A stretch of 43,800 bases of DNA from an uncultured Collinsella sp. (GTDB lineage Bacteria > Actinomycetota > Coriobacteriia > Coriobacteriales > Coriobacteriaceae). Below are positions 1 through 7,837 of this stretch, piece by piece (within the stretch, counting starts at the first letter, position 1; each line of letters starts with the position of its first letter). Location: assembly GCA_958370785.1 (NCBI GenBank), contig CATXKN010000011.1:1-43800 (forward strand), in the 5' to 3' direction. Below the pieces are notes generated by a model. It had not been told where the DNA came from. It did not search any database and worked only from the letters and a program-made list of their open reading frames with translations. The translations under genes were made by a program, and so were the position numbers.

Positions 1-26
1 ACCGAGCCGTCAGTGAAAATGGAGAA

Positions 27-55
27 GGGGGAGGCCTCGCGGCCTCCCCCTTTTT
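27..55 (+). terminator. Rho-independent terminator of the gene upstream of the window
   Basis: A perfect 10-bp GC-rich stem (27-36 with 41-50), a 4-nt loop and five T's. It closes a plus-strand transcript that starts outside the window and separates it from coaE. Confidence 0.9.
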
Positions 56-123
56 GCGTTTGATAGAGAGTTGTAATACAAGAACTCGCCTTCGTTTAGC
101 TTGTCTTACTGTTTGGCTGTATT

Positions 124-154
124 TTGAGTCCTTCTTTTGTATTTGCGCGATAAT
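124..154 (+). promoter_or_regulatory. Candidate promoter of coaE
   Basis: TTGAGT at 124-129 and GATAAT at 149-154, with a 19-bp spacer, lie in an AT-rich stretch between the upstream terminator and the coaE ribosome site. The spacer is longer than the ideal 17, so this is only a candidate. Confidence 0.3.
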
Positions 155-182
155 AACTCCCATTGGCGTTAGGGAGGACTTG

Positions 183-824
183 ATGTTTACCGTTTTTGTC
201 TTGGGCAATATTGCTTCGGGTAAGTCGACTGCCTGCCGCTATCTCGAATCTCATGGCGCCATGCTTATCGATCTGGATGAGCTTGCCAAATCGCTGTATG
301 TTCCAGGCTCCGATATCGTCAATGCCCTCGCCGAAGAATTCGGTTGGGACATTCTGGACGGGGAGGGCGGCATTCGCCGCAATGTCCTCGCAGCTCGAGC
401 TTTCGCCTCTCCTGATACAGTTGCGCGGCTCAATGGCATCGTTCACCCGGTTCTCATCGAACAGCTGTCACTGAGGATTCTTGATCCGGTTTGCTGCACG
501 GTTTCGTCCCCCCGTTACCCCTTTGCGGTTGTCGAGGTTTCTGCCCCGACTGGTTTTGAGGATGCTTTTGGCCTGGCTGATGAAATTCTGGTTATCAGCG
601 CTCCTTTAGCAGTTCGTCGCGAGCGCGCCATTCATCGTGGTATGGAGTCTTCTGATTTTGATGCGCGCTCTGCATGCCAACCTGATGAGGCTTCGCTTTG
701 CAATCTCGCTACGACGGTAATCGATAATGCGGCAGGCGATAACTCGCTCTTTGAACAACTGGACGCATGGCTTGCGCGCCATGGCTTCGGGGATGTAGTG
801 GATAAGGATGAGGCCGATGCCTAA
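183..824 (+). CDS. coaE: Dephospho-CoA kinase
   Basis: Catalyses the last step of coenzyme A synthesis, ATP-dependent phosphorylation of the 3'-OH of dephospho-CoA in the cytoplasm. The 213-residue product matches the family length. A P-loop GNIASGKST sits at residues 8-16, followed by the DLDEL segment (the family's DxD region) and a VHPVL motif near residue 90. The frame stays open upstream to position 54, but the ATG at 183 is chosen because AGGGAGG at 171-177 precedes it and the P-loop then falls at the usual distance from the N-terminus. The 3' end overlaps the next gene, so the two are probably co-transcribed. Coding beyond about residue 190 diverges but remains open. The assignment rests on the P-loop and overall layout. 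Confidence 0.9.
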   Translation: MFTVFVLGNIASGKSTACRYLESHGAMLIDLDELAKSLYVPGSDIVNALAEEFGWDILDGEGGIRRNVLAARAFASPDTVARLNGIVHPVLIEQLSLRILDPVCCTVSSPRYPFAVVEVSAPTGFEDAFGLADEILVISAPLAVRRERAIHRGMESSDFDARSACQPDEASLCNLATTVIDNAAGDNSLFEQLDAWLARHGFGDVVDKDEADA

Positions 825-1398
825 GACACGTTTCTTTACGTGGTATCGCGTGGCGCCACTTGCCGTCGTGTTCGTCTTCGGCCTTATTTCGCTCGTCTAC
901 TCGTATGCCCCTGCCGCCTTCTTTAAGCCTTTGTATCCAATTGACTACGAGGCGTACGTAAAGCAATCGAGCATTTCGCACAATCTTGATCCGTATCTGG
1001 TGTGTGCTGTCATAAAGTCGGAATCGAATTGGGATCCCGAGGCTGAGTCGAATCAAGGCGCACAGGGATTGATGCAGCTGATGCCCGAGACTGCCCAGGA
1101 TATGATTGCCAAGGGTCTTGTCGATGGCAGCGAGTATTCAGCCGGCGACCTTAACGATCCCGCTACGAACATCGAGTTTGGCTGTGCGTATCTTTCGTAT
1201 CTTCTGACGTATTTTAACGGGTCGACTGACAGTGCCATTGCTGCCTATAACGCCGGCATGGGCAATGTCGACGGATGGGCGCAGCAGAGCACGTCGCTTC
1301 ATAATGCAATCACCTTTCCCGAGACGCAGGCGTATCTGATTCGTGTCAATAATGCCTGGGTTCGCTACAAGACCCTCTATCCCGATCGGTTCGTATAG
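808..1398 (+). CDS. Lytic transglycosylase, membrane-anchored SLT domain
   Basis: Cleaves the MurNAc-GlcNAc glycosidic bond of peptidoglycan, giving 1,6-anhydro ends. One hydrophobic segment at about residues 14-32 should anchor the protein, with the catalytic domain outside the membrane. The Slt/MltC-type domain shows the catalytic Glu72 in KSESNWDP, then GAQGLMQLMPETA and AAYNAGMGNV, all hallmarks of the fold. The product is 196 residues from the ATG at 808. A second ATG at 817 is equally plausible because AAGGATGAGG at 804-813 is a better-placed ribosome site for it. The gene overlaps the end of coaE by 17 nt (8 nt for the later start), suggesting translational coupling. Its exact physiological role (wall turnover, secretion, division) cannot be read from sequence. 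Confidence 0.85.
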   Translation: MRPMPKTRFFTWYRVAPLAVVFVFGLISLVYSYAPAAFFKPLYPIDYEAYVKQSSISHNLDPYLVCAVIKSESNWDPEAESNQGAQGLMQLMPETAQDMIAKGLVDGSEYSAGDLNDPATNIEFGCAYLSYLLTYFNGSTDSAIAAYNAGMGNVDGWAQQSTSLHNAITFPETQAYLIRVNNAWVRYKTLYPDRFV

Positions 1399-1449
1399 GA
1401 CTATGCCTGCCGCCTGCGTATACTGCAGATATATGAGTTAGGAGTATCC

Positions 1450-3690
1450 ATGGCGGAATTTGAAGTTGAGCGTGTTGGAGGAGAGCTCAAACGTTTTGGC
1501 GTTGAGGGCTCTGAGGTGCCGTTTGAGGTCGTGTCTCCATACGAGCCCGCCGGTTCCCAGCCTAAGGCCATTGAGTCGCTTGTGCAGGGTGTGAGGGACG
1601 GAGATCGCTATCAGGTTTTGCTGGGCGTGACTGGTTCGGGCAAGACCTTCACGATGGCTAAGACTATTGAGGCCCTGGGGAAGCCGACGCTGGTCATGGC
1701 TCCCAATAAAACGCTTGCCGCTCAGCTCGCGAGCGAGCTCAAGGAATTCTTCCCTAACAACGCCGTGGTCTATTTTGTGTCGTACTACGATTACTATCAG
1801 CCCGAGGCATATGTACCGCAGAGTGATACGTATATCGAGAAAGACTCCTCGATTAACGAAGAGGTCGAGATGCTGCGCCATCAGGCGACGGCATCGCTGC
1901 TATCTCGACGCGATGTGATCGTCGTCGCATCGGTCTCGTGTATCTATGGCATTGGCTCCCCCGAGGACTATGCGGGCCTAGCTCCGAACGTCGACAAGAA
2001 GGTGCCGCTCGAGCGCGATGACTTTATCCATGCGCTTATCGATATCCAGTACGATCGCAATGACTATGACCTGGCACGTGGCACCTTCCGCGTGCGCGGC
2101 GATGTCGTCGACGTGTATCCGCCCTATGCCGAGCATCCGTTGCGGTTTGAGTTCTTTGGCGACGAGGTCGAGCTGATTGCCGAGATCGACGAGGTCACCG
2201 GCGAGATGCTGCGTGAGTACGAGGCAATTCCCGTGTGGCCGGCCTCGCACTACGTGACCGAGAAGCCGAAGGTCAAGGCGGCTCTGAAATCGATCAGCGA
2301 AGAGTGCGAGAAGCGCGTGGCGGAGCTCAAGGCGACCGACAAGTTGCTCGAGGCGCAGCGTCTGCAGCAGCGTACCGATTATGATCTTGAGATGCTCGAG
2401 ACGATGGGCTTTTGCAACGGCATCGAGAACTACTCGCGTCATCTGGACGGTCGCAAGCCGGGTGAGCCGCCGTTTACCCTAATCGATTACTTTCCCAAGG
2501 ATATGCTCTGCATCATCGATGAGAGCCATGTGACGGTGCCGCAGATTCGCGGCATGCACGAAGGTGACCGCTCGCGTAAGGTGACGCTGGTGGAACACGG
2601 TTTTCGCCTGCCCTCGGCGCTCGATAACCGCCCGCTTCGTTTCGATGAGTTTGAGGCAAGGATCCCCCAGTTTATCTATGTTTCGGCCACGCCGGGCGAC
2701 TACGAGCTGCGGGTGAGCCAAAACGACGTGGAGCAGATTATTCGTCCGACCGGTCTGCTCGATCCCAAGATCGACGTTCGTCCGGTCCGAGGCCAGATTG
2801 ACGATCTTGAGGACGAGATTCGCGAGCGCGTTGCCCGCAAGGAGCGCGTGCTGGTGACCACGCTCACCAAGCGCATGGCCGAGGACCTGACCGACCATCT
2901 GCTTGATGCCGGCATTAAGGTCAATTACATGCACTCCGATACAGCGACGATGGACCGTGTCGAGATCCTGCGAACGCTGCGCGAGGGAAAGATCGATGTT
3001 CTCGTTGGCATCAACCTGCTTCGCGAGGGTCTAGACCTTCCCGAGGTCTCGCTGGTGGCAATTCTCGACGCTGACAAGGAAGGCTTCTTGCGCAACCGCC
3101 GTTCGTTGATTCAGACTATTGGCCGTGCGGCCCGTAATGCCGACGGCGAGGTCATCATGTATGCAGACGTTGTGACCGATTCGATGAAAGAAGCCATCGA
3201 GGAGACGCAGCGCCGTCGCGAGATTCAGATGGCATATAACGAAGAGCACGGCATTGTGCCGAAGACGGTCCGCAAGGCCATTAACGACATTTCGAGCTTT
3301 ATTGCCGAGGCCGAAAAGACTGTGGGCTCGAAGGGACGCTCGAGAGGCGATTCGCTGGGTCACGGTGCGTTCTATACACCCGACGAAAACGGCGAGGGCG
3401 CCGCGCCGGAGACGGTGGCACCCGAGCAAACGCTTGCCGAGCAACTGGAAGGGCTACCGCATGACGAGCTCGTGCGGATTGTCGAGACCATGGAGGAAGA
3501 CATGCGTAACGCTTCCGCCGCCATGGACTTTGAGGAGGCGGCACGTTTGCGCGATGCCGTCGTTCAGATTCGGGCGATGCTTGAGGGCGCATCTGAGGAC
3601 GAAACGATCGAGCGTTTGCGCTCGCAGGCTCGCAAGGGCTCAACCTTTGCTTCGGGCAGAAAACGCCAGGGTGCACGATTCAGGAAGTAG
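1450..3690 (+). CDS. uvrB: Excinuclease ABC subunit B
   Basis: DNA-damage verification helicase of nucleotide excision repair. It is loaded by UvrA, opens the duplex and recruits UvrC. The 746-residue product carries Walker A GVTGSGKT (residues 59-66), the beta-hairpin region YYDYYQPEAYVPQSDTYIEK that clamps DNA, the helicase box IIDESH, later motifs near GRAARN, and a C-terminal UVR domain (METMEEDMRNASAAMDFEEAARLRDA region) that contacts UvrC. It is somewhat longer than the usual 660-700 residues, with an acidic linker before the UVR domain and a basic tail. TAGGAG precedes the ATG. A TATACT at 1419-1424 could be a -10 box, but no convincing LexA box is visible. uvrA and uvrC lie within 12 kb on the same strand. 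Confidence 0.97.
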   Translation: MAEFEVERVGGELKRFGVEGSEVPFEVVSPYEPAGSQPKAIESLVQGVRDGDRYQVLLGVTGSGKTFTMAKTIEALGKPTLVMAPNKTLAAQLASELKEFFPNNAVVYFVSYYDYYQPEAYVPQSDTYIEKDSSINEEVEMLRHQATASLLSRRDVIVVASVSCIYGIGSPEDYAGLAPNVDKKVPLERDDFIHALIDIQYDRNDYDLARGTFRVRGDVVDVYPPYAEHPLRFEFFGDEVELIAEIDEVTGEMLREYEAIPVWPASHYVTEKPKVKAALKSISEECEKRVAELKATDKLLEAQRLQQRTDYDLEMLETMGFCNGIENYSRHLDGRKPGEPPFTLIDYFPKDMLCIIDESHVTVPQIRGMHEGDRSRKVTLVEHGFRLPSALDNRPLRFDEFEARIPQFIYVSATPGDYELRVSQNDVEQIIRPTGLLDPKIDVRPVRGQIDDLEDEIRERVARKERVLVTTLTKRMAEDLTDHLLDAGIKVNYMHSDTATMDRVEILRTLREGKIDVLVGINLLREGLDLPEVSLVAILDADKEGFLRNRRSLIQTIGRAARNADGEVIMYADVVTDSMKEAIEETQRRREIQMAYNEEHGIVPKTVRKAINDISSFIAEAEKTVGSKGRSRGDSLGHGAFYTPDENGEGAAPETVAPEQTLAEQLEGLPHDELVRIVETMEEDMRNASAAMDFEEAARLRDAVVQIRAMLEGASEDETIERLRSQARKGSTFASGRKRQGARFRK

Positions 3691-3694
3691 CGAA

Positions 3695-3728
3695 CAGGCC
3701 CCGAGTTCCCCGTGGAGCTCGGGGCCTG
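3695..3728. terminator. Hairpin between convergent uvrB and the COG2509 gene
   Basis: A perfect 11-bp inverted repeat (3695-3705 with 3718-3728) with a 12-nt loop lies just after the uvrB stop and before the stop of the convergent flavoprotein gene. It has no clear T-tract, so it may act in both directions as a weak terminator or protect mRNA ends. Confidence 0.6.
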
Positions 3729-3755
3729 TATCGTTCGAACGCGGGATTTCGTACG

Positions 3756-5396
3756 CTAGAGGTCTGCTATCAGCGCCTCAGCACAACGGATGCCGTCGGT
3801 GGCGGCACTCATGATGCCGCCGGCATATCCGGCACCCTCGCCGCAAGGGTAAAGGCCCGGGGTTGACGCGGCGTGGCATGTTCGATCGCGGGTGACGGTG
3901 ACCGGGGAACTCGAACGCGTCTCAACGCCAGTGAGGACCGCATCGGGGCGGCCATAGCCACGCAGTTTCTTACCGAGCAGGGGGATTCCCAAACGAAGTG
4001 ATTCGACGATATGCCGCGGGAGGGCATCGTCGATCGCCGTCCAGGTCACGCCAAGTGGATAGGTTGGTTTTACCTTTCCAGGTGCCGTGCTGGCGCGTCT
4101 AGCAAGGAAATCTCCGACGAGCTGTGCCGGCGCGTTCCAGTTAGAGCCACCCAGGCGATAGGCGGCTCGCTCGCAGGCGCGTTGGAGCTCAATGCCTGCG
4201 AGCGGACCATCGCCGGGAAGGTCGTCGGGTGTGACGTTGACGAGTAGGGCGGCATTTGCGTTGCGCCCGTCGCGGGCATTGAGGCTGGCACCGTTGACGC
4301 ACAAATGGCCCTGCTCGGAAGAAGCCGCGACAACCTGTCCGCCGGGGCACATGCAAAATGAGAACACGCTGCGGCCGTTGGGGAGATGGGAGACAAGCTT
4401 GTAGGGGGCTGCTCCGAGTGCCGGGTGCCCCGCCGAGGGGCCATATTGGGCACGGTCGATGTCGCGCTGTGGATGCTCGATGCGCACACCCATGGCAAAG
4501 GTCTTTTGCGCGAGGGCAACGTCATGTTCTTTGAGAAGCTCGAATACGTCGCGGGCGGAATGGCCGCAGGCGAGAATGAGGTGCTTTGTGGCGATTGTCT
4601 CGCTTGTGGTTTCTTGGGGCGGTTGGACATCGACGCCGGTGATGGCGCCAGATCCATCGGTTCGAATATCGACGAGCTTTGTTCGATAGCGGACGGTTCC
4701 ACCGAGCTGCTCGATGCGCTGGGAAATGTTGGTGACGACGGTGGGGAGGATGTCGGAGCCAATGTGCGGCTTGGCGTCCCATAGGATGTCGCGAGGTGAG
4801 CCCGCTTCGACGAAGGTCTCAAGAATCAGTCGATGGGCAGGATTCTTGGTTCCCGTGTTGAGCTTGCCGTCCGAGAAGGTCCCTGCGCCGCCCAGGCCAA
4901 ATTGAATATTGCTTTCGGGGTCGAGGATACGCTCCTTAAGAAAGAGATCAATCGCTTGCGAGCGGCGAAGTGCGGGGTCGCCGCGCTCGATGAGCAGGGG
5001 TTTAAGGCCCGCTTCGGCAAGGGTCAGGGCGGCGAAGAGACCGGCGCAACCGGCGCCGACAACGACGGGACGCCCCTTGGGTGCATTCGGGACAGGGTTG
5101 GGGAATGAAGGAGCCTCGCCGTCTACCATGCGGATGCGCGAGCGGTTGCGCTCGGCGACGCGGTCGACCACTTCCTGCTCGAGTCGGGAGCTTGTCAGCT
5201 CAACTCGAAAGCTCAAAATAAAATGGACATCTCGCTTTTTACGGGCGTCGATTGACTTGCGATGGAGCTCAATGGCTTTAATCTGGGAATCCTCGCATCG
5301 CAGGGCTCGCTTGGCGGCGCGTCTACCAATAGCAAGGCAGGCGGTTTCGTCGCCGGCCTCATCGAGTGACGCGTGGACTTGGGTGATTTCAATCAT
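3756..5396 (-). CDS. FAD-dependent dehydrogenase, COG2509 family
   Basis: A 546-residue flavoprotein of the uncharacterised COG2509 family, whose substrate is unknown. An N-terminal region of about 105 residues precedes the dinucleotide-binding fold, where VVVGAGCAGLFAALTLAEAG (residues 111-130) and the following LLIERGD bind FAD. The family motif QFGLGGAGTFSDGKL follows. The C-terminus carries GLYPCGEGAGYAGGIMSAA, the second FAD contact. The frame is open further upstream, but the ATG at 5396 is chosen because AAGGAG (complement of 5403-5408) lies seven bases before it and the upstream residues look non-conserved. It is the last gene of a minus-strand operon, about 80 bp after the HI0933-type gene. 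Redox function is clear, but the reaction is not. Confidence 0.85.
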   Translation of the reverse strand: MIEITQVHASLDEAGDETACLAIGRRAAKRALRCEDSQIKAIELHRKSIDARKKRDVHFILSFRVELTSSRLEQEVVDRVAERNRSRIRMVDGEAPSFPNPVPNAPKGRPVVVGAGCAGLFAALTLAEAGLKPLLIERGDPALRRSQAIDLFLKERILDPESNIQFGLGGAGTFSDGKLNTGTKNPAHRLILETFVEAGSPRDILWDAKPHIGSDILPTVVTNISQRIEQLGGTVRYRTKLVDIRTDGSGAITGVDVQPPQETTSETIATKHLILACGHSARDVFELLKEHDVALAQKTFAMGVRIEHPQRDIDRAQYGPSAGHPALGAAPYKLVSHLPNGRSVFSFCMCPGGQVVAASSEQGHLCVNGASLNARDGRNANAALLVNVTPDDLPGDGPLAGIELQRACERAAYRLGGSNWNAPAQLVGDFLARRASTAPGKVKPTYPLGVTWTAIDDALPRHIVESLRLGIPLLGKKLRGYGRPDAVLTGVETRSSSPVTVTRDRTCHAASTPGLYPCGEGAGYAGGIMSAATDGIRCAEALIADL

Positions 5397-5475
5397 CGAG
5401 GTCTCCTTAGATGCAAGAAAGAGGCCGCCCGGTGTCCCAGACGGCCCGAATGCGTTTTGATTATAGACTGCGCGG

Positions 5476-6747
5476 CTATAGGCTGCTTGCAGCGCGAATA
5501 CCCGAGATCCAAGCCCACGCAAGGTTGAAACCGCCACAATCGGCATCGATGTCGATTGCCTCGCCACAGATGTAAAGTGGGGCGCCTGCCGCGTTGCTCA
5601 CGCAGAGGCTGGGAGCTGAGACGCTCTCGATGGGCACGCCGCCGCGCGTGACCTGGGCCGAACGCTCCTCTGTCGTTCCCTCGACGAGCAGCTTAAAGTG
5701 CTTGAGGATTGAGACCAGATGGATGACGTCGTGCGACCCGGGGTGGCACTGTTCGAATGCGGTGCAGACAACGTGAGAGAACTGCGGGGCGAGCATGCCG
5801 TCGAGCCAGCGGGAGTCGCGGGGCGAAAAGCCGCCGAGCAACGCAACTCGCTGGTTAAGTATATCGAGCAACTCGTCTTTGGAGAGGTCGGGGAAAACGT
5901 CGAGCAGAATCGTGTCGCCGCGCTGGACGCGACGGGAGAGGTTAAAGGCGGCAACGCCCGAGATGCCAAAGGTTCTGAAGAGCACTTCGCCATCTTCGCG
6001 CCAGAGCTCCTCGTGATTGCGGGTGAGCGTCAAACGGGCGCGGACGCGCAGGCCATCCAGCGTCTTGAGCGCAGTCTGGTCGCCGAAGACCGATGCCGAC
6101 ACGGGGCAGAGGACGGGATGCTGCGGTGTGAGGGAAAGATTGAACGTCTTCGCGATGTCGGCGGGGTTGCCGCCCGTAGCGATAATTACGGCCTTTGCCT
6201 GCAGCGTCTCGTTCTTGCGAGGGGTGTCGGCGATCGCCTTCCGAAGCGAGCGGAGTTCCGATTTTCGGTCGTCGTGCTTTTTTGCCTTGAGTGCTCGCGC
6301 GGGACGGTCTATTTGGAGTGCCCAGCCCTCGAGAGCTTTGAATGCCGAGGCAACGTTTGCTCCACAGATCAAGGTGATACCCAGGTGATTGCAAGCGTTG
6401 AGAAGCGCATCGCGCACCGATTCGGCACGAAGGGAGCGCGGATACAGCCGGCCCTCCTCGGAGGTCGTCATGATGCCCAGCGAGGAGAAGAAACTGCCGA
6501 GCTCTTGCTCGGGCTGGGGACCCATGACGGATTCGACGAATGCGGGGCGGTTGTACCGCTGGAAATCAATTGATTCGTTGGAAAGGTTGCAGCGGCCGTT
6601 GCCGGTCGCAAGGAGTTTAAGGCCGCAGGCAACATCGCGCTCAACGATGCAGACGCTTTTGCCTGCGCGTGCGGCCGTAATGGCGGCGGCGAGACCCGAG
6701 GCCCCGCCGCCGATTACCAAGACGTCATAGGAGGCGTTTGCGTTCAC
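5476..6747 (-). CDS. NAD(P)/FAD-dependent oxidoreductase, HI0933 (BaiN/RdsA, 'aminoacetone oxidase') family
   Basis: A 423-residue soluble flavoprotein. The N-terminus has the Rossmann FAD motif VIGGGASGLAAAITAARAGK (from about residue 11), an acidic VERD at the end of the second strand, and the family motif LLATGNGRCNLSN. VIIATGGNP marks the second nucleotide region, and GEAIDIDADCGGFNLAWAW near the C-terminus is the diagnostic HI0933 signature. A Lys/Arg-rich insert (about residues 150-185) makes it slightly longer than usual. The start is GTG at 6747, directly after the TAA of the mrp gene with no gap. GAGG just upstream supports it. Family members have been linked to bile-acid or other enone reductions, but the substrate here cannot be assigned. 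Confidence 0.85.
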   Translation of the reverse strand: MNANASYDVLVIGGGASGLAAAITAARAGKSVCIVERDVACGLKLLATGNGRCNLSNESIDFQRYNRPAFVESVMGPQPEQELGSFFSSLGIMTTSEEGRLYPRSLRAESVRDALLNACNHLGITLICGANVASAFKALEGWALQIDRPARALKAKKHDDRKSELRSLRKAIADTPRKNETLQAKAVIIATGGNPADIAKTFNLSLTPQHPVLCPVSASVFGDQTALKTLDGLRVRARLTLTRNHEELWREDGEVLFRTFGISGVAAFNLSRRVQRGDTILLDVFPDLSKDELLDILNQRVALLGGFSPRDSRWLDGMLAPQFSHVVCTAFEQCHPGSHDVIHLVSILKHFKLLVEGTTEERSAQVTRGGVPIESVSAPSLCVSNAAGAPLYICGEAIDIDADCGGFNLAWAWISGIRAASSL

Positions 6748-7578
6748 TTAGGCCTCGGCGGTCTCGTGCGGGGCAATGGCCTCGACGGCAGAGACGGCTT
6801 GGGGCAGCATACCGTCGGGCAGTGCGGTCTCAACCTCGCCCTTGTCGCAAGCCTCGGCGAGTGCCGGATTGATGGGAAGCTGCCCTAGGATCTCGAGGTT
6901 GTAGCGCTCGGCGACCTCGGGGAGCTTGCTCTTGCCAAAGACTTCGATCTTCTTGCCGCAATCGGGGCACTCGATATAGCTCATGTTTTCGACGATTCCC
7001 AAAATGGGCACGTTCATCTTCTCGGCCATGTTGACCGCCTTGGCGACAATCATCGAGACCAGATTCTGCGGGCTCGTGACGATGACGATGCCATCGACGG
7101 GCAGCGACTGGAAGACCGTGAGGGCGACGTCGCCCGTTCCCGGAGGCATGTCGACCAGCAGGTAGTCGATGGGGCCCCATGAGGTTTCGCTCCAGAACTG
7201 CCTGATGGCACCCGCGATAACCGGACCGCGCCAGAGGACGGGGTCGGTTTCGTTTTGGAGCAGCAGGTTAGAGCTCATAACCTTGACGCCGTGCTCGGAG
7301 ATTTCGGGCAGCATAAGGTTGCCGAGGGCATGGACGTGACGTCCGCTCATACCGAACATCTTAGGGATAGAGGGGCCGGTAATATCGGCATCGAGGACGC
7401 CGACCTTGTGACCGTGGCGGGAAAGCTCCGTGGCGATGGCGCCGGTGACAAATGACTTGCCGACGCCGCCCTTGCCGGAAAGCACGGCGATAACGCGCTT
7501 GACCTCGGACAGCGTATTTTCCTCAAATTGCGACGGCGACGTTTGCCCGCCGGCTGCCTGTGCGTGCTCGCAACCCAT
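6748..7578 (-). CDS. mrp: Mrp/NBP35-family Fe-S cluster carrier ATPase
   Basis: A cytosolic P-loop ATPase that binds and hands on iron-sulfur clusters. The 276-residue protein has the deviant Walker A GKGGVGKS (residues 35-42), the switch LDADITGPS, Walker B DMPPGTGD (143-150) and the C-terminal CPDC pair (Cys204 and Cys207) that holds a bridging [4Fe-4S] cluster at the dimer interface. The start is the ATG at 7578, chosen for the AAGGAG just upstream. The frame is open to 7635 but without a ribosome site. It leads an operon with two flavoproteins, whose start (GTG) abuts the mrp stop, which suggests linked roles in redox-cofactor biology. A Cys at residue 3 resembles the extra N-terminal Cys in some homologues. 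Confidence 0.93.
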   Translation of the reverse strand: MGCEHAQAAGGQTSPSQFEENTLSEVKRVIAVLSGKGGVGKSFVTGAIATELSRHGHKVGVLDADITGPSIPKMFGMSGRHVHALGNLMLPEISEHGVKVMSSNLLLQNETDPVLWRGPVIAGAIRQFWSETSWGPIDYLLVDMPPGTGDVALTVFQSLPVDGIVIVTSPQNLVSMIVAKAVNMAEKMNVPILGIVENMSYIECPDCGKKIEVFGKSKLPEVAERYNLEILGQLPINPALAEACDKGEVETALPDGMLPQAVSAVEAIAPHETAEA

Positions 7579-7633
7579 GTTTGACTCCTTTGTATATGTT
7601 GGGGCCGGAGCCCCGCGGTGTGACACGAGCGTC

Positions 7634-7663
7634 ATTGTACCCTCGTTTGCGAGCGGGAGTCAT
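7634..7663 (-). promoter_or_regulatory. Candidate promoter of the mrp operon
   Basis: On the minus strand, ATGACT (7663-7658) and TACAAT (7639-7634) are separated by 18 bp, and the transcript would begin about 50 bp before the mrp start. A small hairpin (GGGGC at 7601-7605 with GCCCC at 7610-7614) would lie in the leader. Confidence 0.35.
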
Positions 7664-7762
7664 TTATGATGCGTGGTAGGCGATCGACAGTATTCGAAAG
7701 TACGGACCGAGCGTGCGGCCTGCGGCGTCAGACAGCGCAAAAGGTCTGCGAATCTTGTATTA

Positions 7763-7776
7763 CGAACATCTGTGCG
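7763..7776 (+). promoter_or_regulatory. LexA-like SOS box upstream of uvrA
   Basis: CGAACATCTGTGCG matches the Gram-positive and actinobacterial LexA operator pattern CGAAC-N4-GTTCG at 9 of the 10 fixed positions. It lies about 60 bp before the uvrA start, upstream of a possible -10 box TAAACT (7789-7794), where a repressor could block RNA polymerase. uvrA is a classical SOS gene. The match was judged by eye only. Confidence 0.45.
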
Positions 7777-7837
7777 CGTCGAGTGCGCTAAACTCATCGT
7801 CAGTGTGATTTGAAGTTGTAGGAGGCAAGGAGCTTCC

